64,000 nucleotides of DNA from Planctellipticum variicoloris (GCF_030622045.1 NZ_CP130886.1:2927557-2991556); one strand, 5' to 3'; positions 18,201-27,128 are shown, counted from the stretch's first letter. The notes: generated by a model not told the origin, from the letters alone. A program made the numbers and translations.

Positions 18201-19204
18201 GCGTGAGCCGACGCCTTGTCGGCGCGTTCGGACAACTGGCTTTCCAGCCGGGCGAGATCCTTCTGCAGTTTGGCCTGCTTTTCCACCAGCTCGTCGGAAG
18301 GCTTCTCACCTTCCAGCCCGCGAGTCTCCTGGCGCAATTGCTGCTGACGCTCGGCGAGATCTCGCACGGCCTCCAGCAACGCATCGTGCCGGGCATCGAT
18401 CAGCCCCTGCGTCCGGTCGATGATCCGCAACAGATCCCGCAAGCCCTTGAGGACGTTCTCCTGCTGCAGCACGGCGTCGGAAAGCTTGACCTCACCCAGG
18501 CGAGCGATGGCCTGATCCAGGTGCCGCCCGGTCTCGGCGGCCTTGAGAATTCGCAACCCGTCCTCGGCGCCGGTCGCCACCGGTCCGCCCCACGTCTGCA
18601 CTTCCGACAGCGTTTCCACCAACACCCGGAACAGCTCGCGGACGTCGCGCTGGTCTTCCACCGCCTTGAGCGCCAGCGTCTCCTGGCGGGCCTGGCCTTC
18701 AGCGGGAATGCCGCGGGTCACATCCTGTAGAGCAGTCTGCATCTGCACTAGTCGCTGCACCTGTTCGGAAAGTTCGGCAGTCTTCAGCCGGCGGAGCAGC
18801 ATCTGTCGTTCCGCGGACAGACGGAGCACAATCGTCCGGATCATCTTGCGCGCGTCGACGAACGACTGCTCTCGCTGCTCGGCGGGCTGATCCTGCGCTG
18901 CGGCAAGGACGTCCACAACCTGGATCATCTCCGTGTCGATGATGGCGCCGATATTCTCCCGCATCAGCCGGATGTCACGGTAGACCTGCATTTCGGTCAA
19001 ATCGTTTTCTTCGAGCTGACGCAACTGCAGATCGAGCACGCCCACCATCAGCTCGCGGGCCATGACCCGCGCCCGCTGCTGATCCTCCTGCTTCTTCCGC
19101 AGACTGGCCGGTTCCAGCGACTGCGCCCGGACCGGGCCAGCGGGCCACGCGATCCCGAACGCGAGAGTCAGAACACAGAGTTTCGTCAGAAGTAACGACT
19201 TCAC
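15293..19204 (-). CDS. Giant secreted or anchored Ala/Glu/Gln-rich coiled-coil protein (1303 aa)
   Basis: A signal-like N-terminus (MKSLLLTKLCVLTLAFGIAW, then PAGPVRAQ) is followed by about 1000 residues extremely rich in Ala, Glu, Gln, Arg and Leu with long heptad patterns (LERAAAQERQLAAETSAAVK; AAEELAADLGEQGQTLAESR). Residues about 1070-1240 form two Pro/Gln/Gly/Ser-rich linkers. The last 45 residues are a distinct polar segment (EPWFAKLPPELQKSLRGG ... YEERLRKYF). The start overlaps the upstream stop by ATGA. No enzyme motif was recognised; a fibrous periplasmic scaffold is likely. The Gln/Pro-rich end and the neighbouring membrane protein recall alphaproteobacterial DUF4175 (TIGR02302) proteins, here possibly split into two genes. 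This is a hypothesis. Confidence 0.88.
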   Translation of the reverse strand: MKSLLLTKLCVLTLAFGIAWPAGPVRAQSLEPASLRKKQEDQQRARVMARELMVGVLDLQLRQLEENDLTEMQVYRDIRLMRENIGAIIDTEMIQVVDVLAAAQDQPAEQREQSFVDARKMIRTIVLRLSAERQMLLRRLKTAELSEQVQRLVQMQTALQDVTRGIPAEGQARQETLALKAVEDQRDVRELFRVLVETLSEVQTWGGPVATGAEDGLRILKAAETGRHLDQAIARLGEVKLSDAVLQQENVLKGLRDLLRIIDRTQGLIDARHDALLEAVRDLAERQQQLRQETRGLEGEKPSDELVEKQAKLQKDLARLESQLSERADKASAHAERAAQEAYEATARLFDGEAEAAVTEQSEVLGHLTELESLLAAGQRTPESEHSAADWRKQVAALEQTRDKLAGAAEQQSAAAETAKADSAQAVPRAQAALDRLAEASKAEIGPRLTDRIEAAREAAEAARNELQTDGDKPADPASAAALASAEDLVDRALAAVEADLRTAKNTAAAVEIGEMARAAEVLERAAAQERQLAAETSAAVKEPSADAAGELAARQQDVGEVAGRLAEAIAEMSPEAAAAIEKGKAAADQAGQTLAEAAKATAAEDQSQSLEMAREPTMTAANEFSQAAKQLRADIAKAAEELAADLGEQGQTLAESREKAEGLAAEQATSERARLGQLEAARGKTAAARREQFKAAGNVAAAEALELAATLTEAMAAQEQASEMAAAAETGNTSTPLAAAARQQAVADALQSAAEQGSSDTELAEAVREAGQAAAEAARNLLDGDTTAASEHREQAEGALARAAERAREAARQAEQSGPKGPPDSAAQQGAASLAREAAELVDKAAPTAAEILQGAAEAAEGAAAQLAAGENAEAKPAQQEAGRQLAAAEEQLSNAIAGLQQAQAARMNAQAQGAAELSREAGRLDMGAGEALQAAAQASKTGAAPETSAERMQAAADQAERQLERAVANLAAGEQQSQRDQAMARAIAEQVEAQQSAAEKLAQSAAELAQAAQQGESPPPQDAVAQAMERFAEALNATGQGAAELSGQNEILNPPLREALELASKLPSLGKSPGDQPGKGQSMPGQGEGTAQSPAEGTASAADPGQPGQSPSEPGQPGGQPDPSSQASAGGPQAGQQPGSPSMGTGVVPKSAEVTAQQILGPEALEALQQAMASAAGAAEHAGNPSSTQNPPPSQPGQPQQGNQTASTNSSALSKSQPGSPAQTQPQTDSPLAKMPEGTDLRDDRSGARQGDSDATSRALREEPWFAKLPPELQKSLRGGVNQRAPRAYEERLRKYFQSVD

Positions 19205-20895
19205 TGGTCGCCTCCAATTCCAAGTTCGCGGCGAATAATGGCGTCGAGCTGCCGGGCCGACTGCTGATCAGCCTCAATCAGACTGGCAAGGATGCCATTT
19301 CGATCGGTGATCATCAGGACGAGAGGTTCGCTGAGTCCCACCTGCGGCTCCAGATCGCCCCGCCAGTCCCGCGCGGCGATCGTGATTCGAACCTCATCCC
19401 CTTTCTGCAAAGCATAAGGAGTTAGGTCGATCGGAAAGTCCTCCCGTAGCGTCAACTGCGGAGCCGGGGTCGTCGGCAAGGTTTTCAGGGAGAGTTCGTG
19501 CCGCCCGGTCGTTCCATCTTCGCGTTTCACATCGATCGCCGCCTTCAAAGACGTCAGCCCGAAGTCGTCCGTGGCGCCGCAGCTCACCCGCGGCTTTCCC
19601 GATGGCAAAACGACTTTGCTGAGGACCGCCGCCGCAACGCGCGGCAGGCGGTCGGCTTTCAGACGGATCTGCCCCGTCAGCGGGGCCGGCATCTGCAGGC
19701 CGTCGGCATCCTCGACCTGCAGACTGTAGCGCAGCGTCGCCTGCAGGCTGTCGAACGGAGTCCCGGCCGGCAGCGACCAGCAGCGTTTGCCGTCGACGAC
19801 GCACGGCGTCAGCGGAAACTCGGCGTCGTCGATCCTGCAGGTCGCCAGTTTCAGGTCTTTGTTCTCGCTGCGCGCCGTCAACCCCACGCGGGACCCTGCC
19901 AGCAAAGTCAGATTGCGCGTCCCGGCTCCGACGTCGGCCGGAGGCAGATTGCGCCCCTGGGCGTAGGACGGCGGCGCGACCGTCCATTCCAGTACAACGA
20001 CCGGGAGCGGCCGGACGGAGATCTCCACGGGATCGGTCTCGGCATCGCCGGCCCGGACGATGAATTGAACGGCTTCCGTCAGTTGCGTCAGTTCCCCCTG
20101 CCAGGACTGATGCCCGTCGTCAGTCGTTCGTTGGGCCTCCGATCGCGTCAGAGTCAGGTCCCCCGCCGCATGCCCCGTGGAGCGACGCAGAACGACGTCC
20201 GCCCTGGCGGCAGATTTTCCGGCCGTCTGAATCGCAATTCGCAACGGCTGCCCCGCCACGACAGTCACAGCCCGATCGCCCCGTCCGAGCGGGGAAATGG
20301 TCTGGCCGTTGATCTCCAGCGCCGTGATCTGAGTCTCGGTCGGATAGCGGGCGTCACCCAGCAGAAACCGTTGCCAGAAGACGAGGGCATACGCGGGCGC
20401 CGGCAGAACCACCAGCGCCGCCAGCAGCACGACTCCGAGCAAGTTCAAGACGCGCCGGGGCAGGGGCGCCCAGCGAAACCCCTCAAGAACGTCCAGCCCC
20501 TTCGCATACTCGGCAACCGACTCCACAACAGCCGCCGACAGTCGCGGCGAACCGCCGCCGCAGGATCCGCCCGCGAACTGCAGTGCGGCCACCAGGTCGG
20601 AATCGACCCGATGCCGGTTCTCGACCCACAGCGCCGCATCGGTGATGGTCTCCTCCATCGCAATCAGCGGCCACGACCACTTGCGAACGACGCTCCACAG
20701 CCCGGCCAGCCAGGCCGCCAGCAGCCCGACGCGCGCCAGCCAGGGCAGGCGCAGCGACCAGTCGAGCAGGTAGGCGGCGCCGAGAAGCAGCACCGCTCCG
20801 GTCAGACCGCTGGCCAGCGCGCACCCCCAGCGGACCACGGCACGTCGCCGCAGCAGCCTGAAGAGCTCCGCTCGCAATCCTGCCACCGGATTCAT
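19201..20895 (-). CDS. Membrane protein with two N-terminal helices and a large outer domain (564 aa)
   Basis: Start MNPVAGLRAELFRLLRRRAV at 20895; this ATG overlaps the upstream stop (ATGA), and the ORF extension to 20967 lies inside the upstream gene. Helices at about residues 25-45 and 50-66 (CALASGLTGAVLLLGAAYLL; ARVGLLAAWLAGLWSVV), and another near 138-160 (VLNLLGVVLLAALVVLPAPA). The remaining 400 residues are beta-rich, with TRNLTLLAGSRVGLTARSEN and RITIAARDWRGDLEPQVGLS. This layout fits a membrane-anchored periplasmic protein. It is reminiscent of the N-terminal half of DUF4175-type proteins. It is coupled to the vWA-like gene upstream and the giant coiled-coil gene downstream. Confidence 0.85.
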   Translation of the reverse strand: MNPVAGLRAELFRLLRRRAVVRWGCALASGLTGAVLLLGAAYLLDWSLRLPWLARVGLLAAWLAGLWSVVRKWSWPLIAMEETITDAALWVENRHRVDSDLVAALQFAGGSCGGGSPRLSAAVVESVAEYAKGLDVLEGFRWAPLPRRVLNLLGVVLLAALVVLPAPAYALVFWQRFLLGDARYPTETQITALEINGQTISPLGRGDRAVTVVAGQPLRIAIQTAGKSAARADVVLRRSTGHAAGDLTLTRSEAQRTTDDGHQSWQGELTQLTEAVQFIVRAGDAETDPVEISVRPLPVVVLEWTVAPPSYAQGRNLPPADVGAGTRNLTLLAGSRVGLTARSENKDLKLATCRIDDAEFPLTPCVVDGKRCWSLPAGTPFDSLQATLRYSLQVEDADGLQMPAPLTGQIRLKADRLPRVAAAVLSKVVLPSGKPRVSCGATDDFGLTSLKAAIDVKREDGTTGRHELSLKTLPTTPAPQLTLREDFPIDLTPYALQKGDEVRITIAARDWRGDLEPQVGLSEPLVLMITDRNGILASLIEADQQSARQLDAIIRRELGIGGDQ

Positions 20896-23285
20896 GCCAG
20901 ATTCACCCACTTCCTCCACAGCCACTCGGTCAGCATCAGCCCCATCACAATCGCAAACGTCAGCCATGTGCTCCAGATCGGAATCACCTGCACCTGGGTT
21001 TCCTCGATTCGCGGCGGCTGAAAGTCGTTAAGAAACTGACCGAGATCCTTCAATTCATAAGCCTTGCCGCCCGTCTCGACAGCCAGACTCCGCTGCAACG
21101 CCGAATTCCGTAGCGGATTTCGCCGCTCCGCCGAAACCGTCGCCACTCGAAATCGGACGCTGCTGGTCTCCTCGCCAATCGGGTCGGTCACGCGGATCTC
21201 ATATTCGCCGCCGGTGGCGACCGGCAGTCGCGTCTCAAACACTCCCGGCGTGAGCTGTCGCACCGCCACGGTCTGAAGGCGCCCTCCGGTCTCGTCCGGT
21301 TCAGGGCGGATCAGCTCCGCCTCCAGCCGCCGATCGGGCAGAGCCGCCTCGACCAGGGGCTGGAAGTCCCGGTCGTAGGCCTCCACCGTCAGCAGAACCT
21401 GCTCGCCCGCCCGATATTCCATCCGATCGGTGCGAACCACGAATCGCTTCTGCGTACCGATCGCATGGCTGAGGCCCAGTCGGTGGATGAGCTGCCCCCA
21501 GAACTGCCGATAGTATTCTTCCCCGCGCAGCCGTCGCAGCCGCCACAGCTCGTTGAACGCGATGTAGACTACTTCGCCGCGTCCATACTTGCGAATCGCG
21601 ATCAGCGGCTGTGGCGTCTTACCGTCGGCGCAAAACTCCGTCGGATGCTCCAGCAAGACCGTCGTGGATCGGGAATCGACACGCGCCACCGGCTGATACC
21701 ACGGCAGCTTGCCCAAGTTCTTCCAGCCATCCAGCACAGCGGCCCCCTGGCCGAGTCGCATGAAGTCGTACTGGCCGGCGAGGGGCGTCACGCGCGGTAG
21801 AAACTCCTGCTCGTCCCGCAGACGGGCCTCCGGATCGACGACGACCGGCAGCATCTCCGCCAGGGGCGTTTCCGCCAGTTCTACCGGACCAAATCGCGGT
21901 CCGGCCAGTACGACCAGGCCGCCGCCGAACTGACTGACAAACTCCCGCGTCATCTCGCAAAACCGAGTCGACAGGCTCGACGCCGGCATATCCCCCAGAA
22001 ACAACACATCGGTCTCGAAAAACTGACTCCGCGGCAGCGTCAGCCCCGGCAGAAACAGTTCATTCGATTCGCGCACAGCGGGGTCCGCCGACCGCAGGAA
22101 CGTCCGAAAGCCGCGCGTTCCGACCAGCCGATCGCGATGGAAGACCTCCTTGATGAACCGCCATTCCCAGGTCGGTTCGTACTCGACATACAGCAACCGC
22201 AGAAAGTCATCGATGATCCGCACGTCCCGCGTCGCGCGATTGTTCTGCGTGACCGGCTCGTCGTCGACCGGATCGACTTCAGCCGTCAACACAAACGCGC
22301 CGGCCTGCTCTGGAGTAAAGGGAAACTCCAGCGTCTGCGCGTCGAGCGCCATCGTGACCGTCTGCTCGCCCACGGGGATGCGCTCCGGGGCGTTCCCCGT
22401 GGGACTCATCCCCGCCGCCTCTGCAAACACGCGAACCGTGACGGCCAGGTGTTCCAGCTCGCGCTTGCGGACGGTGACGAGAATTGTGGAGGACTCCGCC
22501 TTCTTCATCGTCGGCGGCGCCAGCAGATCACAGCTCAAATCGACTGCCGACAGCGGACCGACTCCCACCGGGAACACCGGCACCCCGATCTGTTTCGCCG
22601 CGGGAAGCGCCGGCGTTCCCGCGTTCTGGTCGAAGTCGCTGACCACCAGCACGCCCGCCAGATGGCTCGAACCGTGCCGACGCGAAAGGTCTGCAAACCC
22701 ATCCCCCAGGGCCGACACATCGGCCGTCGTCGTCCAGCGTTTCAGCCAATCGCCCGGACCGTCCGCTGAAATTTCGTCGAGGTCGGGCGCAGTCAGGGTC
22801 TGCACGCCGTCCCCGTCGGCAAACTCGAAGACCTCCAGGCGAAACTTGTCATTGAGCGACTTGAGCCAGGCCGAATTCTCATTCTCCAGGAACGTCCGCA
22901 CGGCTTCCGCGCGCGTCGGACCGGCGGCCGTCTCACTCCCCGATGCCGGTAGCGACATGCTGTCGGTCCCGTCCATCAGCAGCCATAACACCGGCTTCGG
23001 AGTCCGCACCAGCGTCACCTCCAGCGACGGATCGGTGAGGATCAAGACCAGCAGACAGAGCAGGGCGCCGCGCAATGCCGCCAGTACCCAGCGCGAGCCC
23101 GCAGTCTTCAACGCCTGCCAGCGTCCGTAGAACACAAACGAAAGGGCCCCCGCCGCCAGACAGGCCAGAACCACAAGGGCCGGGTTCTGGTGCGCCCACG
23201 GCGCCCCGAACGAAGGTCGCACGCTCCCGATTTCGGAGACATCCGCATAACCCAGCAACCGGGCCACGAGCGAGGAGACGTTCAT
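20892..23285 (-). CDS. Membrane vWA-like protein with a glutamine-amidotransferase-like region (797 aa)
   Basis: Start MNVSSLVARLLGYADVSEIG at 23285, overlapping the upstream stop by ATGA. Two N-terminal helices (ALVVLACLAAGALSFVFYG, about residues 35-53; LAALRGALLCLLVLILTDPS) and one C-terminal helix (WLTFAIVMGLMLTEWLWR) anchor a large periplasmic part. The vWA-like region begins PVLWLLMDGTDSMSLP; the metal motif is degenerate (D-G-T-D-S rather than DxSxS). Around residues 440-490 is a class I glutamine-amidotransferase-like stretch (DVLFLGDMPASSL ... GGGLVVLAGPRFGP), as in other planctomycete proteins of this type. No catalytic Cys was identified. It probably pairs with the adjacent BatA-type protein. 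Confidence 0.85.
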   Translation of the reverse strand: MNVSSLVARLLGYADVSEIGSVRPSFGAPWAHQNPALVVLACLAAGALSFVFYGRWQALKTAGSRWVLAALRGALLCLLVLILTDPSLEVTLVRTPKPVLWLLMDGTDSMSLPASGSETAAGPTRAEAVRTFLENENSAWLKSLNDKFRLEVFEFADGDGVQTLTAPDLDEISADGPGDWLKRWTTTADVSALGDGFADLSRRHGSSHLAGVLVVSDFDQNAGTPALPAAKQIGVPVFPVGVGPLSAVDLSCDLLAPPTMKKAESSTILVTVRKRELEHLAVTVRVFAEAAGMSPTGNAPERIPVGEQTVTMALDAQTLEFPFTPEQAGAFVLTAEVDPVDDEPVTQNNRATRDVRIIDDFLRLLYVEYEPTWEWRFIKEVFHRDRLVGTRGFRTFLRSADPAVRESNELFLPGLTLPRSQFFETDVLFLGDMPASSLSTRFCEMTREFVSQFGGGLVVLAGPRFGPVELAETPLAEMLPVVVDPEARLRDEQEFLPRVTPLAGQYDFMRLGQGAAVLDGWKNLGKLPWYQPVARVDSRSTTVLLEHPTEFCADGKTPQPLIAIRKYGRGEVVYIAFNELWRLRRLRGEEYYRQFWGQLIHRLGLSHAIGTQKRFVVRTDRMEYRAGEQVLLTVEAYDRDFQPLVEAALPDRRLEAELIRPEPDETGGRLQTVAVRQLTPGVFETRLPVATGGEYEIRVTDPIGEETSSVRFRVATVSAERRNPLRNSALQRSLAVETGGKAYELKDLGQFLNDFQPPRIEETQVQVIPIWSTWLTFAIVMGLMLTEWLWRKWVNLA

Positions 23286-25867
23286 GCCGACGCCTCCTTC
23301 CGCCACGACCAGAGCGCCAGGAGCCCCATTTCCGCGAGCAGCGTCGCCAGCACGACGGCCGCCAAGGTCTTCCACAATCCCTGCCCGCGCCGGGCGCCGC
23401 CGTCCGTGCTCAGCGACTCGTCGCCAGCGAGGACTCGCACGTCGTCCGACCCGAGCCGCTCCGTCAGTTCCGACGTCGACAGGCTCGTCAGGTCCGATTC
23501 GCCCGGCGGCCCCTGCAGCGCCAGCAGCAGATCGTCCGCGGCCGTCACAGCCTCCTGGCTGTCATCCAGTGACCGGGTCTCCACAGTATAGACGCCGGCC
23601 AGGGTGGTGTGTCGCAGCGTCACTCCGCTCCGCGTGGCCCCCAGGGCCTCCACCGACAACGACTCCATCGCTCCGTCAGGGCGCAGCACGAGCTGTCGCA
23701 CATTCGGAAGCGACTCGCGGGGCAGGGCGATCCGCTGTCCGGTGGGAAAATTCCGCTGTGGCAGCGTACTCCGCAGCGTCCGGAGCAGCGTCCGATGGAA
23801 CACATACATCGCCCCCGATTGCCGCAGCAGATTCCAGTTCGATGTCACGCCGCTGGTAAACATCATGACGAGTCCGCGCCCCATGCGACGTTCGACGACG
23901 AAGGGCGCGTCCTGCCCGCTGAAATTCGCCAGCACCCGCGGCGCCAGCGCCACCGCCTGATCGCGCGGCGATCCGCTCGCTGCGATCTGCGGAAGCTTCC
24001 AGCGCCACCAGTCCGGTTCCGGCTTCGCCGAAGACGCCGGCTGGCTGCCCTCCTGATTCAGACCCCGCTCGATTCGATCGGCCTCTCTCTTCAGCAGCCC
24101 CTCGATCGTGTCGGCGCTGACATCCAGCCGCACCGCCTTGAAGAACGGCGTCCCCTCAAACAGCGACGCCAGCAGCTTGGGGTCTTCCTGTTCAATCAAA
24201 AAGTCTTCGCTGTGAAGACTGCCGAAGTCGACGAAGAACGGGCGCAGTTCTCCCCCCGACTCTTCCGGCAGAACTCCCAGAGCTTCCGGCAGCAGCGGAG
24301 CAGGCAGAATGCCGGCCCCATCCCGCCACGCCTGCTCCTGCCAGGCCCGAGGATTGAAGTTCCCCCCCGCCAGGAGTACCAGCGGCCCCCCCTGCAATAC
24401 GTACTCCCGCAACACCGCAACCATCTCGCCAGGCTCTTCCACCCCAGCGACAACCACCAGCCGGGCGTCTTCCAGCAGATCGGCCGTCACCTGTTCGGGG
24501 CGGACGTGTCGCACGTGCGCCAGTCGCCGCTGACCTCGTTCCGCGCTGGTCCGCGGCGTCAGCAGGTGCCGCAGCGCCGAGGTCTCCCCGATCCGATCGA
24601 GCGTCGGGTTCTCGTCGTCGCCGAATTGATCCACGAACACGATCGGCAGTTCCGCAACGACCGGGACCATCAGCGCGAGACGATCGTCGCTGAGAAGCTG
24701 ATTTCCCGTCGCCGACGGACACTCCAGCTCCAGCTCAACCGGCACAAACGACGGCCGGGACGCGTCGGCAAGTTGCCGAAACTGATGCAGAAACTCCAGC
24801 TCCCGCTCCTGACCCGCCGTCAGTTCGATCGCCTGGCTAGCGACCTCTTCGCCATCCACCTTCAACCGGACCTGCACGAGCAACGGTTCCGTCGCCGGCC
24901 CGGCAGCGGTCAGTCGCGCTAGAAACCGCGCGGGAGCTTCCTGACTCGATACCCCGTCCTCCAGTTCGAACTGGCTGACCCATACATTCCCGGCCGCAGC
25001 GTCGCGCGTCGCCGCAATCTGTAACCCCGGAAACTGCCGCACCAGCTCTTTCAGCGAACCGTCGTCCCAGGCGCCGGCCTGCAGATCTGTCACCAGCACC
25101 GCGCGCTTGGTGGGCAGGTCGCGAACCTGCTCCGCCGCCTGTTGCGCCAGCTCCAGAGCCGGCCGCAACGGACCGGCGAGATCGGTCAGCGCCAGCCGCT
25201 CCAGCGCCCGTCGGGCGTCCTCTGGAGTCCGGTAGCCGTCCAGCGGAAACTCTTCCGCCCCCCCGGCCACCGGCAGGACCGTGATCCGGCTGCCCGCAGG
25301 CAATGCGCCGATGAAATCGTCGACCCGCGCGCGGGCATGCTCGAATTCACTCTCGCCAAGCACCTGCGCTCCCATGCTCCGCGAGTTGTCGACGACCAGA
25401 ATTGCATGCACCGGCTGCCGGGCGCTCGCCGCCTGGCTCCCCGTCGAAGTCCAGTCGGTCAGCGCATTGCGTCCGGTGGTGAACACCGCGGCAGCCAGCA
25501 GCAGCGCGATCAACCCCAATCCGGCGGCAGTCCCTCCCCGCGAAACGGCCGCCCCCGCGATCGCCAGAATCATCCCCCCCAGCGCCAGCAGGAACCCCGC
25601 CGTCGCGAGCCCCCCGTCAGATCCCAGCCAGAACGGCCGGGCCAGCGCGAGGCCGAAACAGAGCACCGCCAGAATTCTCAGAACCAGCAGCAGCAAGTCC
25701 CGGAACTGCAGCACGCGCCGTTGCTGCTGGATGGCTTCGCGCAGGAAATCCATCGCCGCCCAGGGAACCGTCCGGAAGCGCCGGCGGTTGAGCAGATGGA
25801 TCACGACCGGGCCGGCGGCCGCCGCCAGCCCCGCAATCGCAAACCAGCCTGCGTCAAACTGCAACAT
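23282..25867 (-). CDS. BatA-type membrane protein with vWA domain (861 aa)
   Basis: Start MLQFDAGWFAIAGLAAAAGP at 25867; the extension to 25924 has no clear ribosome site. The N-terminus is the aerotolerance-regulator (BatA) domain: a helix, then VIHLLNRRRFRTVPWAAMDF and LREAIQQQRRVLQFRDLLLL, and a second helix. A vWA domain follows with an intact metal motif (ILVVDNSRSMGAQ, DxSxS). Later parts look amidotransferase-like (ARLVVVAGVEEPGEMVAV ... GGPLVLLAGGNFNPRAW), and a single helix ends the protein (LAAVVLATLLAEMGLLALW). Bat proteins work with MoxR ATPases at the inner membrane. This is probably the first gene of the tightly coupled four-gene run 25867-15293. Confidence 0.88.
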   Translation of the reverse strand: MLQFDAGWFAIAGLAAAAGPVVIHLLNRRRFRTVPWAAMDFLREAIQQQRRVLQFRDLLLLVLRILAVLCFGLALARPFWLGSDGGLATAGFLLALGGMILAIAGAAVSRGGTAAGLGLIALLLAAAVFTTGRNALTDWTSTGSQAASARQPVHAILVVDNSRSMGAQVLGESEFEHARARVDDFIGALPAGSRITVLPVAGGAEEFPLDGYRTPEDARRALERLALTDLAGPLRPALELAQQAAEQVRDLPTKRAVLVTDLQAGAWDDGSLKELVRQFPGLQIAATRDAAAGNVWVSQFELEDGVSSQEAPARFLARLTAAGPATEPLLVQVRLKVDGEEVASQAIELTAGQERELEFLHQFRQLADASRPSFVPVELELECPSATGNQLLSDDRLALMVPVVAELPIVFVDQFGDDENPTLDRIGETSALRHLLTPRTSAERGQRRLAHVRHVRPEQVTADLLEDARLVVVAGVEEPGEMVAVLREYVLQGGPLVLLAGGNFNPRAWQEQAWRDGAGILPAPLLPEALGVLPEESGGELRPFFVDFGSLHSEDFLIEQEDPKLLASLFEGTPFFKAVRLDVSADTIEGLLKREADRIERGLNQEGSQPASSAKPEPDWWRWKLPQIAASGSPRDQAVALAPRVLANFSGQDAPFVVERRMGRGLVMMFTSGVTSNWNLLRQSGAMYVFHRTLLRTLRSTLPQRNFPTGQRIALPRESLPNVRQLVLRPDGAMESLSVEALGATRSGVTLRHTTLAGVYTVETRSLDDSQEAVTAADDLLLALQGPPGESDLTSLSTSELTERLGSDDVRVLAGDESLSTDGGARRGQGLWKTLAAVVLATLLAEMGLLALWSWRKEASA

Positions 25868-25946
25868 GAACACTCGGCCAAACGAAAGGGCGGGCAGCGG
25901 ATGGCCGGCGGCAGAAGGCCGCACTCAGCGATTTCGATCATACCAT

Positions 25947-27128
25947 TCAGCGGGGGGACCTGGCCCCTCCGACCTGTTCGCGCAGGCTCTCGATTTTGCC
26001 TTCCTGCAGAATAGGCAGGTAACGGTTCGGAATCGCCAGCAGAAAGCAGCCGACCGACGTCCCGTACAACTGGCCCGGCTTCCCGTGAACCCAGCGCGTA
26101 TCCCGCCAGCACCCGTCGTCGTTCGGCGAATCGGGCCGGCGGACTTGCGCCTGCACGAGCTGGTCCCGCAGGATCGGATAATCCTTCCGCCAGTGCTCGC
26201 CCCCCACCTGATAAATCGCCTGTCCGACGTAGTACAGCGTGTAAGCGTCGAAAGGGACTTCGCCGTTGCCCCGCACCTGCTTCAGCTTGCTCACTTCCTT
26301 GGTGATCGCATCCATGTTCTTGGGAATCCGCCAGTCGTCGTACTGTCCGAACTCCTGCAGGCAGACCACCCCCGCGGCCGCCATCGCCACCGTGTCCCGA
26401 TGACCGTCATACGTAAACTGCCCCGGCCCCTCGCGGGCCGCCAGATCGTCCCCCTTGGCGTTGTTGAGCGGCTTGTAGTAGCCCCGCACGCTCCCGATCG
26501 ACAGCCGAACCACATCGCCCCGGACTTCGAACCCGGTATCGACGGCGCTCCGCAGCGCCTTGGCCTGCATCACCACCAGGCTCAGATCGTGTCCGCGCGG
26601 CTGCCGGCGGGCGCGATAATCCCACCCGCCGTCCTCGCATTGCGTGTTGGCGATCAGCTTGAGCGCCCGGTCGAGCGCCCGCCCGATCTGCGGATCCCCG
26701 GTCATCCCGTAGGCCTGCCCCAGCACAAACGCCGCCAGGCCGTGGTTGTACATGTCGCGCTGGGCGTCCGCGATATTCAGCAGCCCCGAAGGCCGCGCGT
26801 TCTTGACCACAAACTGCAGGGCCCGGTCGACTTCGTCGCCGTACTTGCCGCGGCCCGGCATGTGCCCGGCCGACAGAAACGCCAGCGCCCCGAGCCCCAC
26901 CAGCCCCAGATCGTTCGATTCCCAGTTCCCCTGCGGCCCCTGCGTCCGGGCCAGCCAGGCCAGCCCCCGCTCCAGCGCCTGCTCGCTCTCCGGAGTGATC
27001 TCCCAGTCCGCGTCGACGACCGGCCCTTGGGCCGCGCATTGCGAGACTCCCGCTGGCCCGCACAGCGCCACGAACAACGCCGGCCCCAGCAGCCACCCCC
27101 GCACCGCGAGCCGGTATCGAACAGACAA
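25947..27128 (-). CDS. Secreted squalene-cyclase-like/prenyltransferase-repeat protein
   Basis: 393 residues. The start is a TTG (27126-27128) preceded by AAGGAA about 8 nt upstream; there is no ATG near. Signal peptide (YRLAVRGWLLGPALFVALCG). The rest is an alpha-alpha barrel of prenyltransferase/squalene-oxidase repeats: ALERGLAWLARTQGPQGNWE, GLVGLGALAFLSAGHMPG, CEDGGWDYRAR, and near the C-terminus YYVGQAIYQVGGEHWRKDYP with DGCWRDTRW. The DxDD protonation motif of true squalene-hopene cyclases was not seen, and at 393 residues it has only one barrel. So it is more likely a structural or binding member, common in planctomycetes, than a hopanoid enzyme. It lies 79 bp upstream of the BatA gene and may lead the same transcript. 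Confidence 0.82.
   Translation of the reverse strand: MSVRYRLAVRGWLLGPALFVALCGPAGVSQCAAQGPVVDADWEITPESEQALERGLAWLARTQGPQGNWESNDLGLVGLGALAFLSAGHMPGRGKYGDEVDRALQFVVKNARPSGLLNIADAQRDMYNHGLAAFVLGQAYGMTGDPQIGRALDRALKLIANTQCEDGGWDYRARRQPRGHDLSLVVMQAKALRSAVDTGFEVRGDVVRLSIGSVRGYYKPLNNAKGDDLAAREGPGQFTYDGHRDTVAMAAAGVVCLQEFGQYDDWRIPKNMDAITKEVSKLKQVRGNGEVPFDAYTLYYVGQAIYQVGGEHWRKDYPILRDQLVQAQVRRPDSPNDDGCWRDTRWVHGKPGQLYGTSVGCFLLAIPNRYLPILQEGKIESLREQVGGARSPR

Noticed and set aside
15524-18730. Several rightward ORFs across the 1303-aa gene
   Set aside because: Mirror images of Ala/Glu/Arg-rich coding sequence; the leftward frame has a signal peptide, an ATGA overlap and a continuous frame.
25947-27128. True squalene-hopene cyclase
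   Set aside because: Only one barrel (393 aa), a signal peptide, and no DxDD motif, so it is called only repeat-like.
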